Shown: piece by piece, positions 25,269 through 34,433 of the stretch
How positions within the stretch are numbered: position 1 is the first letter of the stretch
Layout: every line of letters starts with the position of its first letter
Assembly (NCBI GenBank): GCA_963844435.1
Contig: CAWJOG010000002.1
Coordinates: 1-64,000, forward strand
DNA: 64,000 bases
Source: JBDSLU01 sp963844435
Lineage (GTDB): Bacteria; Acidobacteriota; Vicinamibacteria; Vicinamibacterales; Vicinamibacteraceae
Direction of reading: 5' to 3'
Notes under the pieces: generated by a model
Told to the model about the DNA's origin: nothing
The model's input: the letters and a program-made list of their open reading frames with translations, nothing else
Databases searched by the model: none
Translations under genes and position numbers: made by a program

Positions 25269-26795
25269 TCAGGCGCGGAGCAGCGCGAGCTTCTCGGCCG
25301 ACGCGGCCTCGATCTCCTGGTGCAGGCTCTTGCCGTGCGCGTCCATGGTGACGATGGCCGGGAACGCGTCCAGCTCGAGGTGCCACATCGCTTCGGGCGT
25401 GCCGAACTCGAGCAGCGAGACGCCGTGCACCTTCGGGATCCGGCGGGCGTAGAACTGCGCCGCGCCGCCGATCGCGTTCAGGTAGACGGCGCCGTGCTCC
25501 TTCAGCGCGGCCAGCGTCTTGCCGCCCATGCCGCCCTTGCCGATGACCGCGCGGACGCCGTAGCGCTTGATCACGTCGGCCTGGAACGGCTCCTCGCGGA
25601 TGCTGGTGGTGGGCCCGGCCGCGGTGATGCGCCAGCCGTCGCCTTCCTTCTTCACCACCGGCCCGCAGTGATAGAGCACGCTGCCGCGCAGGTCGACCGG
25701 CGGCTCGTGCTCCATCAGGTGATGGTGCACGGCGTCGCGGCCGGTGTAGGCCCGCCCTGATATCAGCACGACATCGCCGACCTTCAGCGAGCGGATCGTC
25801 GCCTCGTCGATCGGCGCGCGCAGGACCTTCTCCTGGCCGGTCAGCGCGAACGCGTGCGTGCCGGCGGCGGCGTCGACCATCGGGATGGCCGCCTGCGCCG
25901 GATCGCGGAACTGCCACTCGCGGATGGCGCCCGTCTGCGGATCGAGCAGGACGCCAAGGCGGCGGAAGGCCCAGCAGTCGTAGGCGATCGAGACGAAGAA
26001 GCTCGCCGGCAGCCGGTTCTGCACGCCGACCTTGCAGCCGATCAGCGTGGTGCCGCCGCCGAAGCCCATCGGCCCGACGCCGAGGCTGTTGACCGTCGCC
26101 ATCACCTGCGATTCGAGCGCCGCCAGCCGCGCGTCCGGGTTGGCGTCGTCGAGCGTGCGGAACAGCTGCTGCTTGGCGTGCGCGTAGCCGGAGGTGCGAT
26201 CGCCGCCGATGCACACGCCGATCGCGCCCGGGCCGCAGCCCTTGCCCTGCGCGTTCCACACCGCGTGCAGGATGGCCTTGCGCACGCCGTCGATCGAGCG
26301 GTCGGCCCGCCCGAGCTGTGGAAGCTCCGCCGGCAGCGAGTATTGGGCGTTGGTGTTCTCGCAGCCGCCGCCCTTCAGGATCAGCCGCACCTCGATGACG
26401 TCGCGCTCCCACTGATCGAAGTGGATGATCGGCGTGCCCGGCCCGAGGTTGTCGCCGGAGTTCTCGCCGGTCAGCGAATCGACCGAGTTCGGCCGCAGCT
26501 TGCCGCGTTTCGTCGCCTCCGCCACCGCCTCGCGGATCGTCTTGCGGATGGCGATCTGGTTGGTGCCGACCGGCACGTGGACCTCGAAGGTCGGCATGCC
26601 GGTGTCCTGGCAGATGGCGCCCTGGACCTCGCAGGCCTGGTCGATGTTCTCGGCGATGATGGCGAGCGACTGCGACGCCCGCGAGCCGTCGATTTCGGCC
26701 TGCTGGGCGCGCTTCATGGCCGCCCGGACGTCGGGCGGCAGGTTGGTGGAGGTCTCGGTGATGAGCGGGACCAGGCTGTCGAACAACGCGTGCAT
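25269..26795 (-). CDS. fumA: Class I fumarate hydratase (Fe-S)
   Basis: A 508-residue class I fumarase with both domains on one chain, catalysing fumarate to malate in the TCA cycle. The three [4Fe-4S] cysteines lie in QGAICQDTG, KGGGCENTN and GKGCGPGAIGVCIGG. The C-terminal (beta) domain begins near LRAPIDEATIRSLKVGDVV and includes VIGKGGMGGKTL and LYHCGPVV. The start ATG 26795 (MHALFDSLVPLI) is 18 bp from the divergent lactonase gene. Oxygen-labile class I enzymes are common in Acidobacteria. Confidence 0.94.
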   Translation of the reverse strand: MHALFDSLVPLITETSTNLPPDVRAAMKRAQQAEIDGSRASQSLAIIAENIDQACEVQGAICQDTGMPTFEVHVPVGTNQIAIRKTIREAVAEATKRGKLRPNSVDSLTGENSGDNLGPGTPIIHFDQWERDVIEVRLILKGGGCENTNAQYSLPAELPQLGRADRSIDGVRKAILHAVWNAQGKGCGPGAIGVCIGGDRTSGYAHAKQQLFRTLDDANPDARLAALESQVMATVNSLGVGPMGFGGGTTLIGCKVGVQNRLPASFFVSIAYDCWAFRRLGVLLDPQTGAIREWQFRDPAQAAIPMVDAAAGTHAFALTGQEKVLRAPIDEATIRSLKVGDVVLISGRAYTGRDAVHHHLMEHEPPVDLRGSVLYHCGPVVKKEGDGWRITAAGPTTSIREEPFQADVIKRYGVRAVIGKGGMGGKTLAALKEHGAVYLNAIGGAAQFYARRIPKVHGVSLLEFGTPEAMWHLELDAFPAIVTMDAHGKSLHQEIEAASAEKLALLRA

Positions 26796-26812
26796 TTGGG
26801 CATTATAGGGCG

Positions 26813-28676
26813 GTGACCGACGACCCTTTCGACGCCGCCCCCGACGCGGCCCCCGACGGGAATCTTGCCCGCCTCGTCCACGGCGGCAACGCGCCGCTGC
26901 CCGTGCGCCAGGCCGTCCGCGCCGGCCCGGTGTCGCTGGTCATCGAGGCAGGCGACGTCCGCCACGTCCACGTCGGCGGGCGCGAAGTGGTGCGGCGGAT
27001 CTACGGCGCAGTACGCGACCACGCCTGGCGGACGATTCCGGCGCGGCTCTCGCGGTTCACGCTCTACCGCGGCGCCGACACGTTCCGCTGCCGCTACCAC
27101 GCCGAGCACCGGCAGGAGGCGGTCGCGTTCGGCTGGGACGCGACGATCGAGGGGGCCGCCGACGGCACGCGTGACGTTCGCCTTCGACGGCGTCGCCGAG
27201 GCGACGTTCGAGCGCAACCGCATCGGGCTCTGCCTGCTCCACCCGCTGCCGGCGCTGTCCGGGGCGCGCGTCCGCGTGACGACGTCGGGCGGCGCGCACC
27301 GCCTGCTCGCCTTCCCCGATCTCGTCACCGTCGAGCAGCCGATCGCCGGCTTCGACGACATCGCGACGCTGGCCGTCGAGATCGGCACGGACCTGTGGCT
27401 CGAGGCCGCCGTCGAGGGCGACGTGTTCCAGGCCGAGGATCAGCGCAACTGGATCGACGCCAGCACCAAGATCTACAGCACGCCCGTCACGCTGCCGAAG
27501 CCGGTGACGGTGCCGCGCGGCACGCGCATCACCCAGCGCGTCACGCTGCGGCTGCGGACGGGGCGCGGCGATGCCGCCCGGATCACGCCTGCGCCGTTCG
27601 TGGTCGATCGCGCCGACGGCGCGCTCCGCTTCGGCGACGGGCGGACGGGCCGCCTGCCGGCGATCGGCGTCCGCACGGCTGCCGCGGTGCGACACGCGAA
27701 GCCGGCCCACCTGCGCGTCGATCTGGATCTCGCCGACGACGCAGAGCCGGCGACGCTCGCGGCGCATCGGGTCGCGGCCCGCCAGGTCACTGCCAGCCCG
27801 CCGCTCGAGCTCGCGCTGCACGTGCCGGACGATGCGGGCGCGGCGGCGCGCGCCCTCGAGCGGCTCGACGTCCGAGGCTTCGCAGTGGGGCGCGTGCTCG
27901 CCTTCACCGTCGGGCACGACACCACGCAGCCCGCCACGCTCGACGCCGTGCGGGCCTGGCGAGCGCGCCACGGCGGACTCGCATCCGTCCCGATCGCGAC
28001 CGGCACCGCCAGCGATCTGGCGCGCATCCACCTCGCGCCAGCGCCGCTCGTGACCGCCGACGCGGTGTGCTGGTCGATGCACCCGCAGGCACACGCCACG
28101 GACCTGACGACCATCGCCGAAACGCCGGATGGCGCGCGGGATCAGGCACGCACCGTGAAGCAGCGCCTCCCCGGCCTGCCGCTCGCGATCACCGCGACCT
28201 TCGGCCGCCACGGGCAGCCGGATCCGCGAGCCGGCAGCCTGTTCGCCGCCGGCTGGACGCTCGCCCTGCTCGCGGCGCTGGGTGAGGCCGGCGCCGACAG
28301 CGTCACGCTCGCCGAGCCGTGGCCCGACGGCGACGATCTCGCGGCGCTCCCGGTCATGCACGTCCTCGCCGCGCTGGCGGCGGTGCGGGATGCCACCCTC
28401 CGCCCCGTCGCCTCGACGCTCGACGCGGTGCGGGCGGTGGCGTTCGAGCGCGACGATCGCGTCACGCTGTTCGTCGCCAACCTCGCGCCTCGCGACTGCG
28501 ACCTGGCGCTGCCGCCGGCGCACGACGCGTGGACGGCCTGGATGCTCGACGACGATGCGCCGCTCGGCGGCGGCGCGGCGACGGCGCTGATCGATGGCGA
28601 GGCCAGCATCGTCGCCTCGGGTCGGCTGTCGCTCGGACCGTGCGCGATCGCGCGGCTCGAGGCGGGGAGCCGGTGA
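26813..28676 (+). CDS. D-apionate lactonase-like protein (ApnL family), one frameshift
   Basis: A product of about 620 residues starting at GTG 26813, with a single break near 27170. Segments match the D-apionate lactonase family: AVRAGPVSLVIEAGDVRHV, GGREVVRRIYGAVRDHAWR, FERNRIGLCLLHPLPALSG, and VEGDVFQAEDQRNWIDASTK. The C-terminal half has alternating barrel-like segments and a final beta domain (DRVTLFVANLAPRDCDLAL). ApnL hydrolyses D-apionolactone to D-apionate in apiose catabolism. The neighbouring AraC regulator (starting 3 bp after its stop) and GH140-type hydrolase support a sugar role. Assignment rests on recognised family segments, not on catalytic residues. Confidence 0.7.
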
Positions 28677-28678
28677 CC

Positions 28679-29665
28679 ATGGCCCGGCGTCGGACGACCG
28701 CGGCGCCGCATCCCTGGGACGACCTCCTCGACATCTGCGCCCGCCTCCCCTTCGTGGCGCACGACATCGCCGCGCAGCTCGACGCCGGCGGCCGCTACGA
28801 GATGCCGCTCGACGACGAGTTCCCGTTCGCGATCTCGTTGTTCCACTACCGCACCGACCTGCACACGCGCGGATCGACCTGGCACGAGCGCCTCGAGCTG
28901 TTCGTGCCGGTCGAGGGCCGCACCCTGTTCCGCATGGGCGAGCGCGAGTTCGATCTCCGCCCCGGCGATCTCCTCGTCGTCGACAACCTCAAGCTGCACC
29001 ACGTCGTCGACTTCGACGGCTTCGACAGCCGCGCCGTCGTGGTCAGCTTCCGTCCCGAGTTCGTGTACAGCCTGGGCTCGCCCTCGCACGACTACACGTT
29101 CCTGATGCCGTTCTACGCGGCGGCGGCGCGCCGGGCCCGGGTCCTGCCGCTGCCCGAGCATCCGGAAGCGGCCGACGCCCTCCGGCGGCTGGTGCTGTGC
29201 CGGTTCGAGGAGCCCGACGGCGCGCTGCAGCGGGCCGGCTGCAAGGCGTTCCTCCTCCAGCTGCTGCTGGAGCTGGCGCGGCGCTTCCGCGTGTCCGAGC
29301 TCGCCCACTGGGAGTTCCTGCGCCAGCAGCAGCGGACGCTGCGCCTCAAGCCGCTCTTCGACCACGTCCGCGAGCACTACGCCGAGAAGCTGAGCGTCGC
29401 CGACGCGGCGGCCCTGGCTCGCATGAGCGCGCCGCAGTTCATGAAGACCTTCAAGAAGGTGGCGGGGACGACGCTGGTCGCGTACCTCAACCATGTCCGG
29501 CTCGCCAACGGCTCGCGGCTGCTGCGCGAGACGAGCCTGAGCGTGGCGGAGATCGCCAGCGCCGTCGGCTTCGCCGATCAGAGCTACTTCGACAAGCGCT
29601 TCAAGCGGGCGTTCGGCCGGACGCCGATGGCCTTCCGGGTCGGCACCCAGTCGAAATCGTCGTAA
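28679..29665 (+). CDS. AraC-family transcriptional regulator with cupin sensor domain
   Basis: About 328 residues from ATG 28679; GGGGAG lies 9 bases upstream. The N-terminal half is a cupin-type sugar-sensing domain (WHERLELFVPVEGRTLFRMG, then DLRPGDLLVVDNLKLHHVV). The C-terminal 100 residues form the double helix-turn-helix: KLSVADAAALARMSAPQFMK and SVAEIASAVGFADQSYFDKR, ending in KRAFGRTPMAFR. Located between the lactonase and the GH140-like gene on the same strand, it probably activates this group in response to an apiose-related ligand. Confidence 0.92.
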   Translation: MARRRTTAAPHPWDDLLDICARLPFVAHDIAAQLDAGGRYEMPLDDEFPFAISLFHYRTDLHTRGSTWHERLELFVPVEGRTLFRMGEREFDLRPGDLLVVDNLKLHHVVDFDGFDSRAVVVSFRPEFVYSLGSPSHDYTFLMPFYAAAARRARVLPLPEHPEAADALRRLVLCRFEEPDGALQRAGCKAFLLQLLLELARRFRVSELAHWEFLRQQQRTLRLKPLFDHVREHYAEKLSVADAAALARMSAPQFMKTFKKVAGTTLVAYLNHVRLANGSRLLRETSLSVAEIASAVGFADQSYFDKRFKRAFGRTPMAFRVGTQSKSS

Positions 29666-29721
29666 CTTTCGACGGGTCTGTCCTAGCACGGGCGGCAAGC
29701 CTCCCGTACCGTGCCGATTGC

Positions 29722-31180
29722 ATGCTCTCACGCCGGTTGTCGACCTGGGCCGGGCACGGGCGCCGGCTGGTCTTCGGCGTGGCTGCGATTCTCGGCACCG
29801 GCCTGCCGCTGCACGCGCAATCCGCCCCCGGTTCGCTGCCGCGGCTGCGGGTCTCCGAGAACACGCGCTTCCTGGTCACCGCGGACGGGCGCCCGTTCTT
29901 CTGGCTGGGCGACACGGCGTGGGAGCTGTTCCATCGTCTGACCCGGGAGGAGGCGGAGCGCTACCTGCGCAACCGCGCCGAACGGCGCTTCACCGTCATC
30001 CAGGCCGTCGCGCTGGCCGAGCTCGACGGGCTCGACGATCCCAACCCGTACGGCGAGCGGCCGCTGATCGATCGCGACCCGACCAGGCCGAACGAGCGCT
30101 ACTTCGAGCACGTCGACTGGATCGTCGCCAGGGCCAACGCGCTCGGGCTCTACGTCGGGCTGCTGCCGACGTGGGGCGACAAGTGGAACAAGAAATGGGG
30201 CGTCGGCCCCGAGATCTTCACGCCGGAGAACGCCGCGACCTACGGCGAGTGGCTCGGCCGGCGCTATCGCGACGAGGGCATCGTCTGGATCCTCGGCGGC
30301 GATCGGCCGGTCGAGAGCGACGCGCACCGGGCCATCATGGCGGCGATGGCGCGCGGCCTGCGCGCCGGCGACGGCGGGGCCCACCTGATCACGTTCCACC
30401 CGACCGGCGGACAGAGCTCCTCGGGTCCGTTCCACGGCGAGGCGTGGCTCGACTTCAACATGCGGCAGAACGGCCACGTCGCCGAGTTCACCGGACGCTA
30501 CGACCAGACGCGCGTCGACTACGACCGCACGCCGATCAAGCCGGTCCTCGACGGCGAGCCGATCTACGAGGACCATCCGATCGGCTTCAAGCAGAAGGAG
30601 CACGGGCACTCGCTCGCCGCCGACGTGCGGCGCCCGCTCTACTGGAACCTGTTCACCGGCGCCTTCGGCCATACCTACGGCCATCACTCGGTGTGGCAGA
30701 TGTGGCAGCCCGGGCGGAAGCCGATCAACGATCCGCTGCTGCCGTGGAACGAGGCCATCGACCAGCCCGGCGCGGCGCAGATGCAGCACGCGCGGGCGCT
30801 GCTCGAATCACGGCCCTTCCTCACCCGGATCCCCGCGACCGACGTGATCGTGCCGGATCGCGTCGTCACGAGCGTGCCCGGCGCCGGCCGCTATGCCGCC
30901 GTCGCCACGCGCGACGCGGCCGGCAGCTACGCGATGGTCTACGTCCCGGCGGGCCGGCCCGTTCACGGTGCGCCTCGGCGCGATCGCCGGGGCGAAGGCG
31001 CGGGCGTGGTGGTTCAACCCGCGGACCGGCACGGCGGCCGACGCCGGCACGTTCGACACCTCGGCCGACCACCGGTTCACGCCGCCCGATCCTGGCGAAG
31101 CCCTCGACTGGGTGCTGGTGCTCGACGACGCCAGCAAGGGCTACGGCCCACCGGGCCGGCTCGCGCGACCCCGCGATTGA
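29722..31180 (+). CDS. Secreted GH140-like glycoside hydrolase (apiosidase-like, DUF4038)
   Basis: ATG 29722 starts a signal peptide (RRLVFGVAAILGTGLPLHAQ, cleavage after AQ). The mature protein begins LRVSENTRFLVTADGRPFFW then LGDTAWELFHRLTREEAERY, the hallmark of DUF4038/GH140. The barrel continues with NRAERRFTVIQAVALAELDG, GLLPTWGDKWNKKWG, IVWILGGDRPVES and KPVLDGEPIYEDHP, which carry the likely catalytic acids. One extra C near 30958 breaks the frame; the C-terminal sandwich (RAWWFNPRTGTAADAG) ends at 31180. GH140 enzymes release apiose from rhamnogalacturonan II. About 485 residues, normal size. Confidence 0.88.
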
Positions 31181-31211
31181 CGCCGCGACCTTGCCGGGCG
31201 ACGATGGCCTC

Positions 31212-31868
31212 GTGTCTCCGACGCGCCGATCATGCCTGGCGGCCCTGACCGCGCTCGTCGCCATTCCCGGCCTCACCCTGGCGCAGCAGCGCCGCCACTC
31301 ACGGCAGTTCCCGCCCGACAAGCTCGGCGAGCTCGAAGGCCCGGATCGCGAGCGGTGGCAGCAGCCCGACGTGATCATGGATGCGCTCGGCATCCACGAA
31401 GGCTCGAGCGTCGCCGACCTGGGCGCCGGCGGCGGCTGGTTCACCGTGCGCCTCGCCCGCCGCGTCGGCCCGAACGGCCGCATCTACGCCCAGGACGTCC
31501 AGAAGCCCATGATCGAGTCGATGGAGCGGCGCATCCGGCGCGAGGGGCTCACCAACGTGACCATGGTGCTGGGTACGGAGGACGATCCGAAGCTGCCCGC
31601 CCCGGTCGACGCGGTGCTGATCGTGGGCGTCTACGGCGAAGTGGATCGGCCCGTGGAGTGGTTGAAGAACGTCAGCAACGTCTTGCGTTCCGGCGGGCGG
31701 ATCGGCGTCGTCGATTTCCGAAAGGACGGGTTCGGGCCCGGACCCGATCCACTCGACGAACGAGTCGACGAGGCGGAGGTCGTCAAGGACGCGACGGCGG
31801 CAGGGCTGCGGGTGATCAACCGCACCACCCCGCTGCTGTTCCAGTACCTGCTGATTTTCGGGAAGTAG
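31212..31868 (+). CDS. Class I SAM-dependent methyltransferase with N-terminal export-like signal
   Basis: A 218-residue protein from GTG 31212. The N terminus VSPTRRSCLAALTALVAIPG then LTLAQQ looks like a signal peptide, unusual for a methyltransferase. The Rossmann motifs are clear: VADLGAGGGWFTVRLARRVG (motif I), YAQDVQKPMIESM, and NVLRSGGRIGVVDFRKDG. Similar exported or lipid-anchored methyltransferase-like proteins occur in Acidobacteria and Planctomycetes; substrate unknown. It follows the GH140 gene by 31 bp and is closed by the stem-loop at 31877-31902. Confidence 0.85.
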   Translation: MSPTRRSCLAALTALVAIPGLTLAQQRRHSRQFPPDKLGELEGPDRERWQQPDVIMDALGIHEGSSVADLGAGGGWFTVRLARRVGPNGRIYAQDVQKPMIESMERRIRREGLTNVTMVLGTEDDPKLPAPVDAVLIVGVYGEVDRPVEWLKNVSNVLRSGGRIGVVDFRKDGFGPGPDPLDERVDEAEVVKDATAAGLRVINRTTPLLFQYLLIFGK

Positions 31869-31876
31869 TCTTGTTG

Positions 31877-31902
31877 GCGGCCGCGCTCTCACGCGCGGCC
31901 GC
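31877..31902. terminator. Stem-loop after methyltransferase gene
   Basis: GCGGCCGCGC and its exact inverse GCGCGGCCGC form a perfect 10-bp stem around a 6-base loop, 8 bp past the stop codon. There is no T run, so termination would be imperfect; it also lies 3' of the converging bioY gene. Confidence 0.5.
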
Positions 31903-31975
31903 GGGCCGCCCTCTTGGCGGGCCGGCTGGCTATTCGCCGCGCTGGGCGCGCGGCGGCGCCGTCCCGCGGGCGGCT

Positions 31976-32647
31976 CTACGCGTCACGGCCGACGAACCGC
32001 CACACGGTTGGCAGCACGCCCGCGGCGAGGCACAGCTTGACGACGTCGGCGGCGAGGAACGGTGTCAGCGCGGCGTTCACCGCGCCCGACAGGCCGAGCG
32101 CCGTCGGACCGTAGGCCAGCCACGACAGGCCGCCCGCGAAGATCACGGCCAGCCCCGCGGCCATCGCCACGAGCGACGTGAGATACTTCCGATCGAAGCG
32201 GCGCTCGGCGAGCCAGCCGGCGACGAACGCGGCCAGCGGGTAGCTCACGAGAAAGCCGGCGGTCGGGCCGATGAGCCGAGCGGCCCCCTGCGGCAGCACC
32301 GGCGAGGCGGCGAACACGGGCAGGCCGGCGAGCCCGATGAGCAGGTAGAGCGCCTGCGCGGTCGCGCCAAGGCGGGCGCCGAGGGCGGCGCCGCCGAGGA
32401 GCACGATCATCGGCTGCAGCGTGAACGGGACCGGCGTGAACGGCAGCGGCATGCTGATCTGCGCGCCCAGCGCGGTCAGCACCGTGACGAACAGCACGGC
32501 GCCGACGCGGAGCATCGTGCCTTCGAACGCGTCCACCTGACGGGCGGTCCGGGCGTCGCCCGCAACCGTGCGGGTGCGCAGTCCGGAGCCCGATTCGAGC
32601 AGACCAGATAGCGTTCCGACCAACGTGGCAGCGGCACCGGTCGACAT
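31976..32647 (-). CDS. bioY: Biotin transporter substrate-binding subunit BioY
   Basis: The start chosen is ATG 32647, 16 bp from the divergent thiD. The 223-residue product has six hydrophobic segments and the BioY signatures GAQISMPLPFTPVPFTLQPM and GPTAGFLVSYPLAAFVAGWL. BioY is the S-component of an ECF transporter and captures biotin; it can work alone or with shared EcfAT, which is not in the window. Residues 1 to about 45 are a cytoplasmic extension of low complexity. Confidence 0.93.
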   Translation of the reverse strand: MSTGAAATLVGTLSGLLESGSGLRTRTVAGDARTARQVDAFEGTMLRVGAVLFVTVLTALGAQISMPLPFTPVPFTLQPMIVLLGGAALGARLGATAQALYLLIGLAGLPVFAASPVLPQGAARLIGPTAGFLVSYPLAAFVAGWLAERRFDRKYLTSLVAMAAGLAVIFAGGLSWLAYGPTALGLSGAVNAALTPFLAADVVKLCLAAGVLPTVWRFVGRDA

Positions 32648-32663
32648 AGCGGCGGATTCTACC

Positions 32664-33470
32664 ATGCGGCGCGCACTCACCATCGCCGGCAGCGACTCGG
32701 GCGGCGGGGCCGGCATCCAGGCCGATCTGAAGACCTTTGCCGCCTATGGCGTCTATGGCGCGTCGGCCCTGACGGCAATCACGGCGCAGAACACGCTCAC
32801 CGTCTCGGCAGTCCAGGTGCTGCCGGGCGCCCTGGTGCGCGCCCAGATCGACGCCGTGCTCGGCGACATCGGCGCCGACGCGGTCAAGACCGGCATGCTC
32901 GGCAGCGTCGAGGTGGTCCGCGCCGTCGTCGACGCCCTCCGCGCCCATCGCCCACCGGCGGTCGTCGTCGATCCCGTGATGATCGCCAAGAGCGGCAACA
33001 CGCTGCTCGACACCGACGCCGTGGCGGCGGTCCGTGAGTGGCTCCTGCCGTGCGCCGACCTGCTGACGCCGAACGCGCCCGAGGCCGCGGCGCTGACCGG
33101 CCACGAAGTGCACTCCGTCGCCACCGCCCGCGAGGCGGCGCTGCGCCTCCACGCCCTCGGTCCGAAGGCGGTGCTCGTCAAGGGCGGCCACCTGCCCGGC
33201 GGCGAGGTCGTCGATCTGCTCTACGACGGGCATCACGTGCACGAGCTCCGCAGCGCGCGGATCCCCAGCACCCACACGCACGGCACCGGCTGCACGCTGG
33301 CTTCGGCGATTGCCGCCGGGCTGGCCCGCGGCGCTGGGCTGGAAGCCGCGGTGATCGACGCCCGCGCTTACGTCGCCGGGGCGATTGCCCACGCCCCGCG
33401 CCTGGGCCGCGGCCACGGACCGCTGGACCACTTCTGGCGGACGCGGGCGGCCGCCGCGCCGGCTTTGTGA
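32664..33470 (+). CDS. thiD: Hydroxymethylpyrimidine/phosphomethylpyrimidine kinase
   Basis: A 268-residue ribokinase-fold enzyme that phosphorylates HMP and HMP-P in thiamine synthesis. The N terminus ALTIAGSDSGGGAGIQADLK is diagnostic. Further motifs are TAITAQNT, DAVKTGMLG, VVVDPVMIAKSG, TPNAPEAAALTG, VLVKGGHLPG and the anion-hole segment HTHGTGCTLASAIAA with the catalytic cysteine. The start ATG 32664 leaves a 16-bp divergent gap to bioY, too short for two ordinary promoters, so promoters must overlap coding sequence. No TPP riboswitch is seen. Confidence 0.96.
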   Translation: MRRALTIAGSDSGGGAGIQADLKTFAAYGVYGASALTAITAQNTLTVSAVQVLPGALVRAQIDAVLGDIGADAVKTGMLGSVEVVRAVVDALRAHRPPAVVVDPVMIAKSGNTLLDTDAVAAVREWLLPCADLLTPNAPEAAALTGHEVHSVATAREAALRLHALGPKAVLVKGGHLPGGEVVDLLYDGHHVHELRSARIPSTHTHGTGCTLASAIAAGLARGAGLEAAVIDARAYVAGAIAHAPRLGRGHGPLDHFWRTRAAAAPAL

Positions 33471-33493
33471 CGCGGCTTATAATGGGCAATTCG

Positions 33494-34078
33494 ATGCCCG
33501 CCGAGCGCTTCGCCATCACCGCCGCCCGGCTGGATCCGGCCCCGCTGACCGCCGCTGTGGTCGACGCGCACGGCGCCGCGGCCGCACGGACGGGCGCCGC
33601 GGGCGCCGGCGCCGTCGCCAGCTTCGTCGGCCTGGTCCGCGACCAGAACGGCGGCCGACGCGTCACCCGGCTCGACTACGAAGCGTACGAGCCGCTGGCG
33701 CTCCGCGCCTTCGCGCAGATCGAGGCCGAGGCGTCGGCGCGCTGGCCGTCGACGGTGCTCGGCCTCCATCACCGGATCGGCACGGTCGCCATCGGCGAGG
33801 CGAGCATCGTGATCGTCGCCGTGTCGGCGCATCGCGGTGACGCGTTCGCGGTGTGCCGCTACGCCATCGAACGGGTGAAGCAGATCGCGCCGATCTGGAA
33901 GCACGAGTACTTCGAGGGCGGCGACGTGTGGATCGAAGGCGCGGTGGCCGCGGCGGACGATGACGCGGCGCGGGCGCAGGCGGAGAGAGTGTCCCGAACC
34001 GGAGATTCGGTGACGGATGATCCGGGCGCGGCGCCCGGATCGCCAGGCGCGAAGAGCGAGCTTATTGGGCATAAGTGA
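33494..34078 (+). CDS. moaE: Molybdopterin synthase catalytic subunit MoaE
   Basis: ATG 33494 (MPAERFAITAARLD) gives 194 residues. The large subunit of molybdopterin synthase transfers sulfur from MoaD thiocarboxylate to precursor Z. Signatures are VASFVGLVRDQNGG, LDYEAYEPLALRAFAQIE, HRIGTVAIGEASIVIVAVSA, HRGDAFAVCRYAIERVKQ and the active-site lysines in IAPIWKHEYFEGGDVWIEG. Normal MoaE ends about here; the last 35 residues are translated from a palindromic repeat element and are probably not conserved. moaD follows at 34152. Confidence 0.94.
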   Translation: MPAERFAITAARLDPAPLTAAVVDAHGAAAARTGAAGAGAVASFVGLVRDQNGGRRVTRLDYEAYEPLALRAFAQIEAEASARWPSTVLGLHHRIGTVAIGEASIVIVAVSAHRGDAFAVCRYAIERVKQIAPIWKHEYFEGGDVWIEGAVAAADDDAARAQAERVSRTGDSVTDDPGAAPGSPGAKSELIGHK

Positions 34079-34148
34079 GTGATGAGCAACGCAGCGAGGC
34101 GGGATGCCCCGCCCGGAACATGTCAGCGAATCTCCGGCTCGGGGCACT
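33988..34148. repeat. Palindromic repeat element between moaE and moaD
   Basis: Two 27-nt arms, 33988-34014 and 34122-34148, are inverted copies with 24 of 27 positions identical. Inside is a second perfect hairpin: GATCCGGGCG at 34019-34028 and CGCCCGGATC at 34032-34041. The structure resembles a REP/BIME-type element and accounts for the moaE C-terminal extension. Confidence 0.7.
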
Positions 34149-34151
34149 AGC

Positions 34152-34397
34152 ATGCGCGTGACGGTGCGGCTCTTCGCCCGGCTCCGCGACATCGCCGGCA
34201 CCAGCGAGCTGGCGGCGGACGTCCCGCCCGGCGCCACCATCGCCGACGTGTGGGCCGGCCTCGTCGATCGGCATCCGGCGCTGGCGCCGTACGCCGGCTC
34301 GATGTCGGCGGCGCGCAACCTCGAATACACCCGCCTGTCGACGGCGGTGGCCGAGGCCGATGAAATTGCGTTCATGCCGCCGGTGTCGGGCGGCTGA
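34152..34397 (+). CDS. moaD: Molybdopterin synthase sulfur carrier subunit MoaD
   Basis: Eighty-one residues from ATG 34152 (MRVTVRLFARLRDIAG). The ubiquitin-like fold ends in EIAFMPPVSGG; the required C-terminal Gly-Gly, which is adenylated and converted to thiocarboxylate, is present. It is the partner of the upstream moaE. Transcription probably runs on into prfA, 36 bp downstream. Confidence 0.93.
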   Translation: MRVTVRLFARLRDIAGTSELAADVPPGATIADVWAGLVDRHPALAPYAGSMSAARNLEYTRLSTAVAEADEIAFMPPVSGG

Positions 34398-34433
34398 CTC
34401 CTCCAGGACGACGCACAGGACTGAATCAGGACC

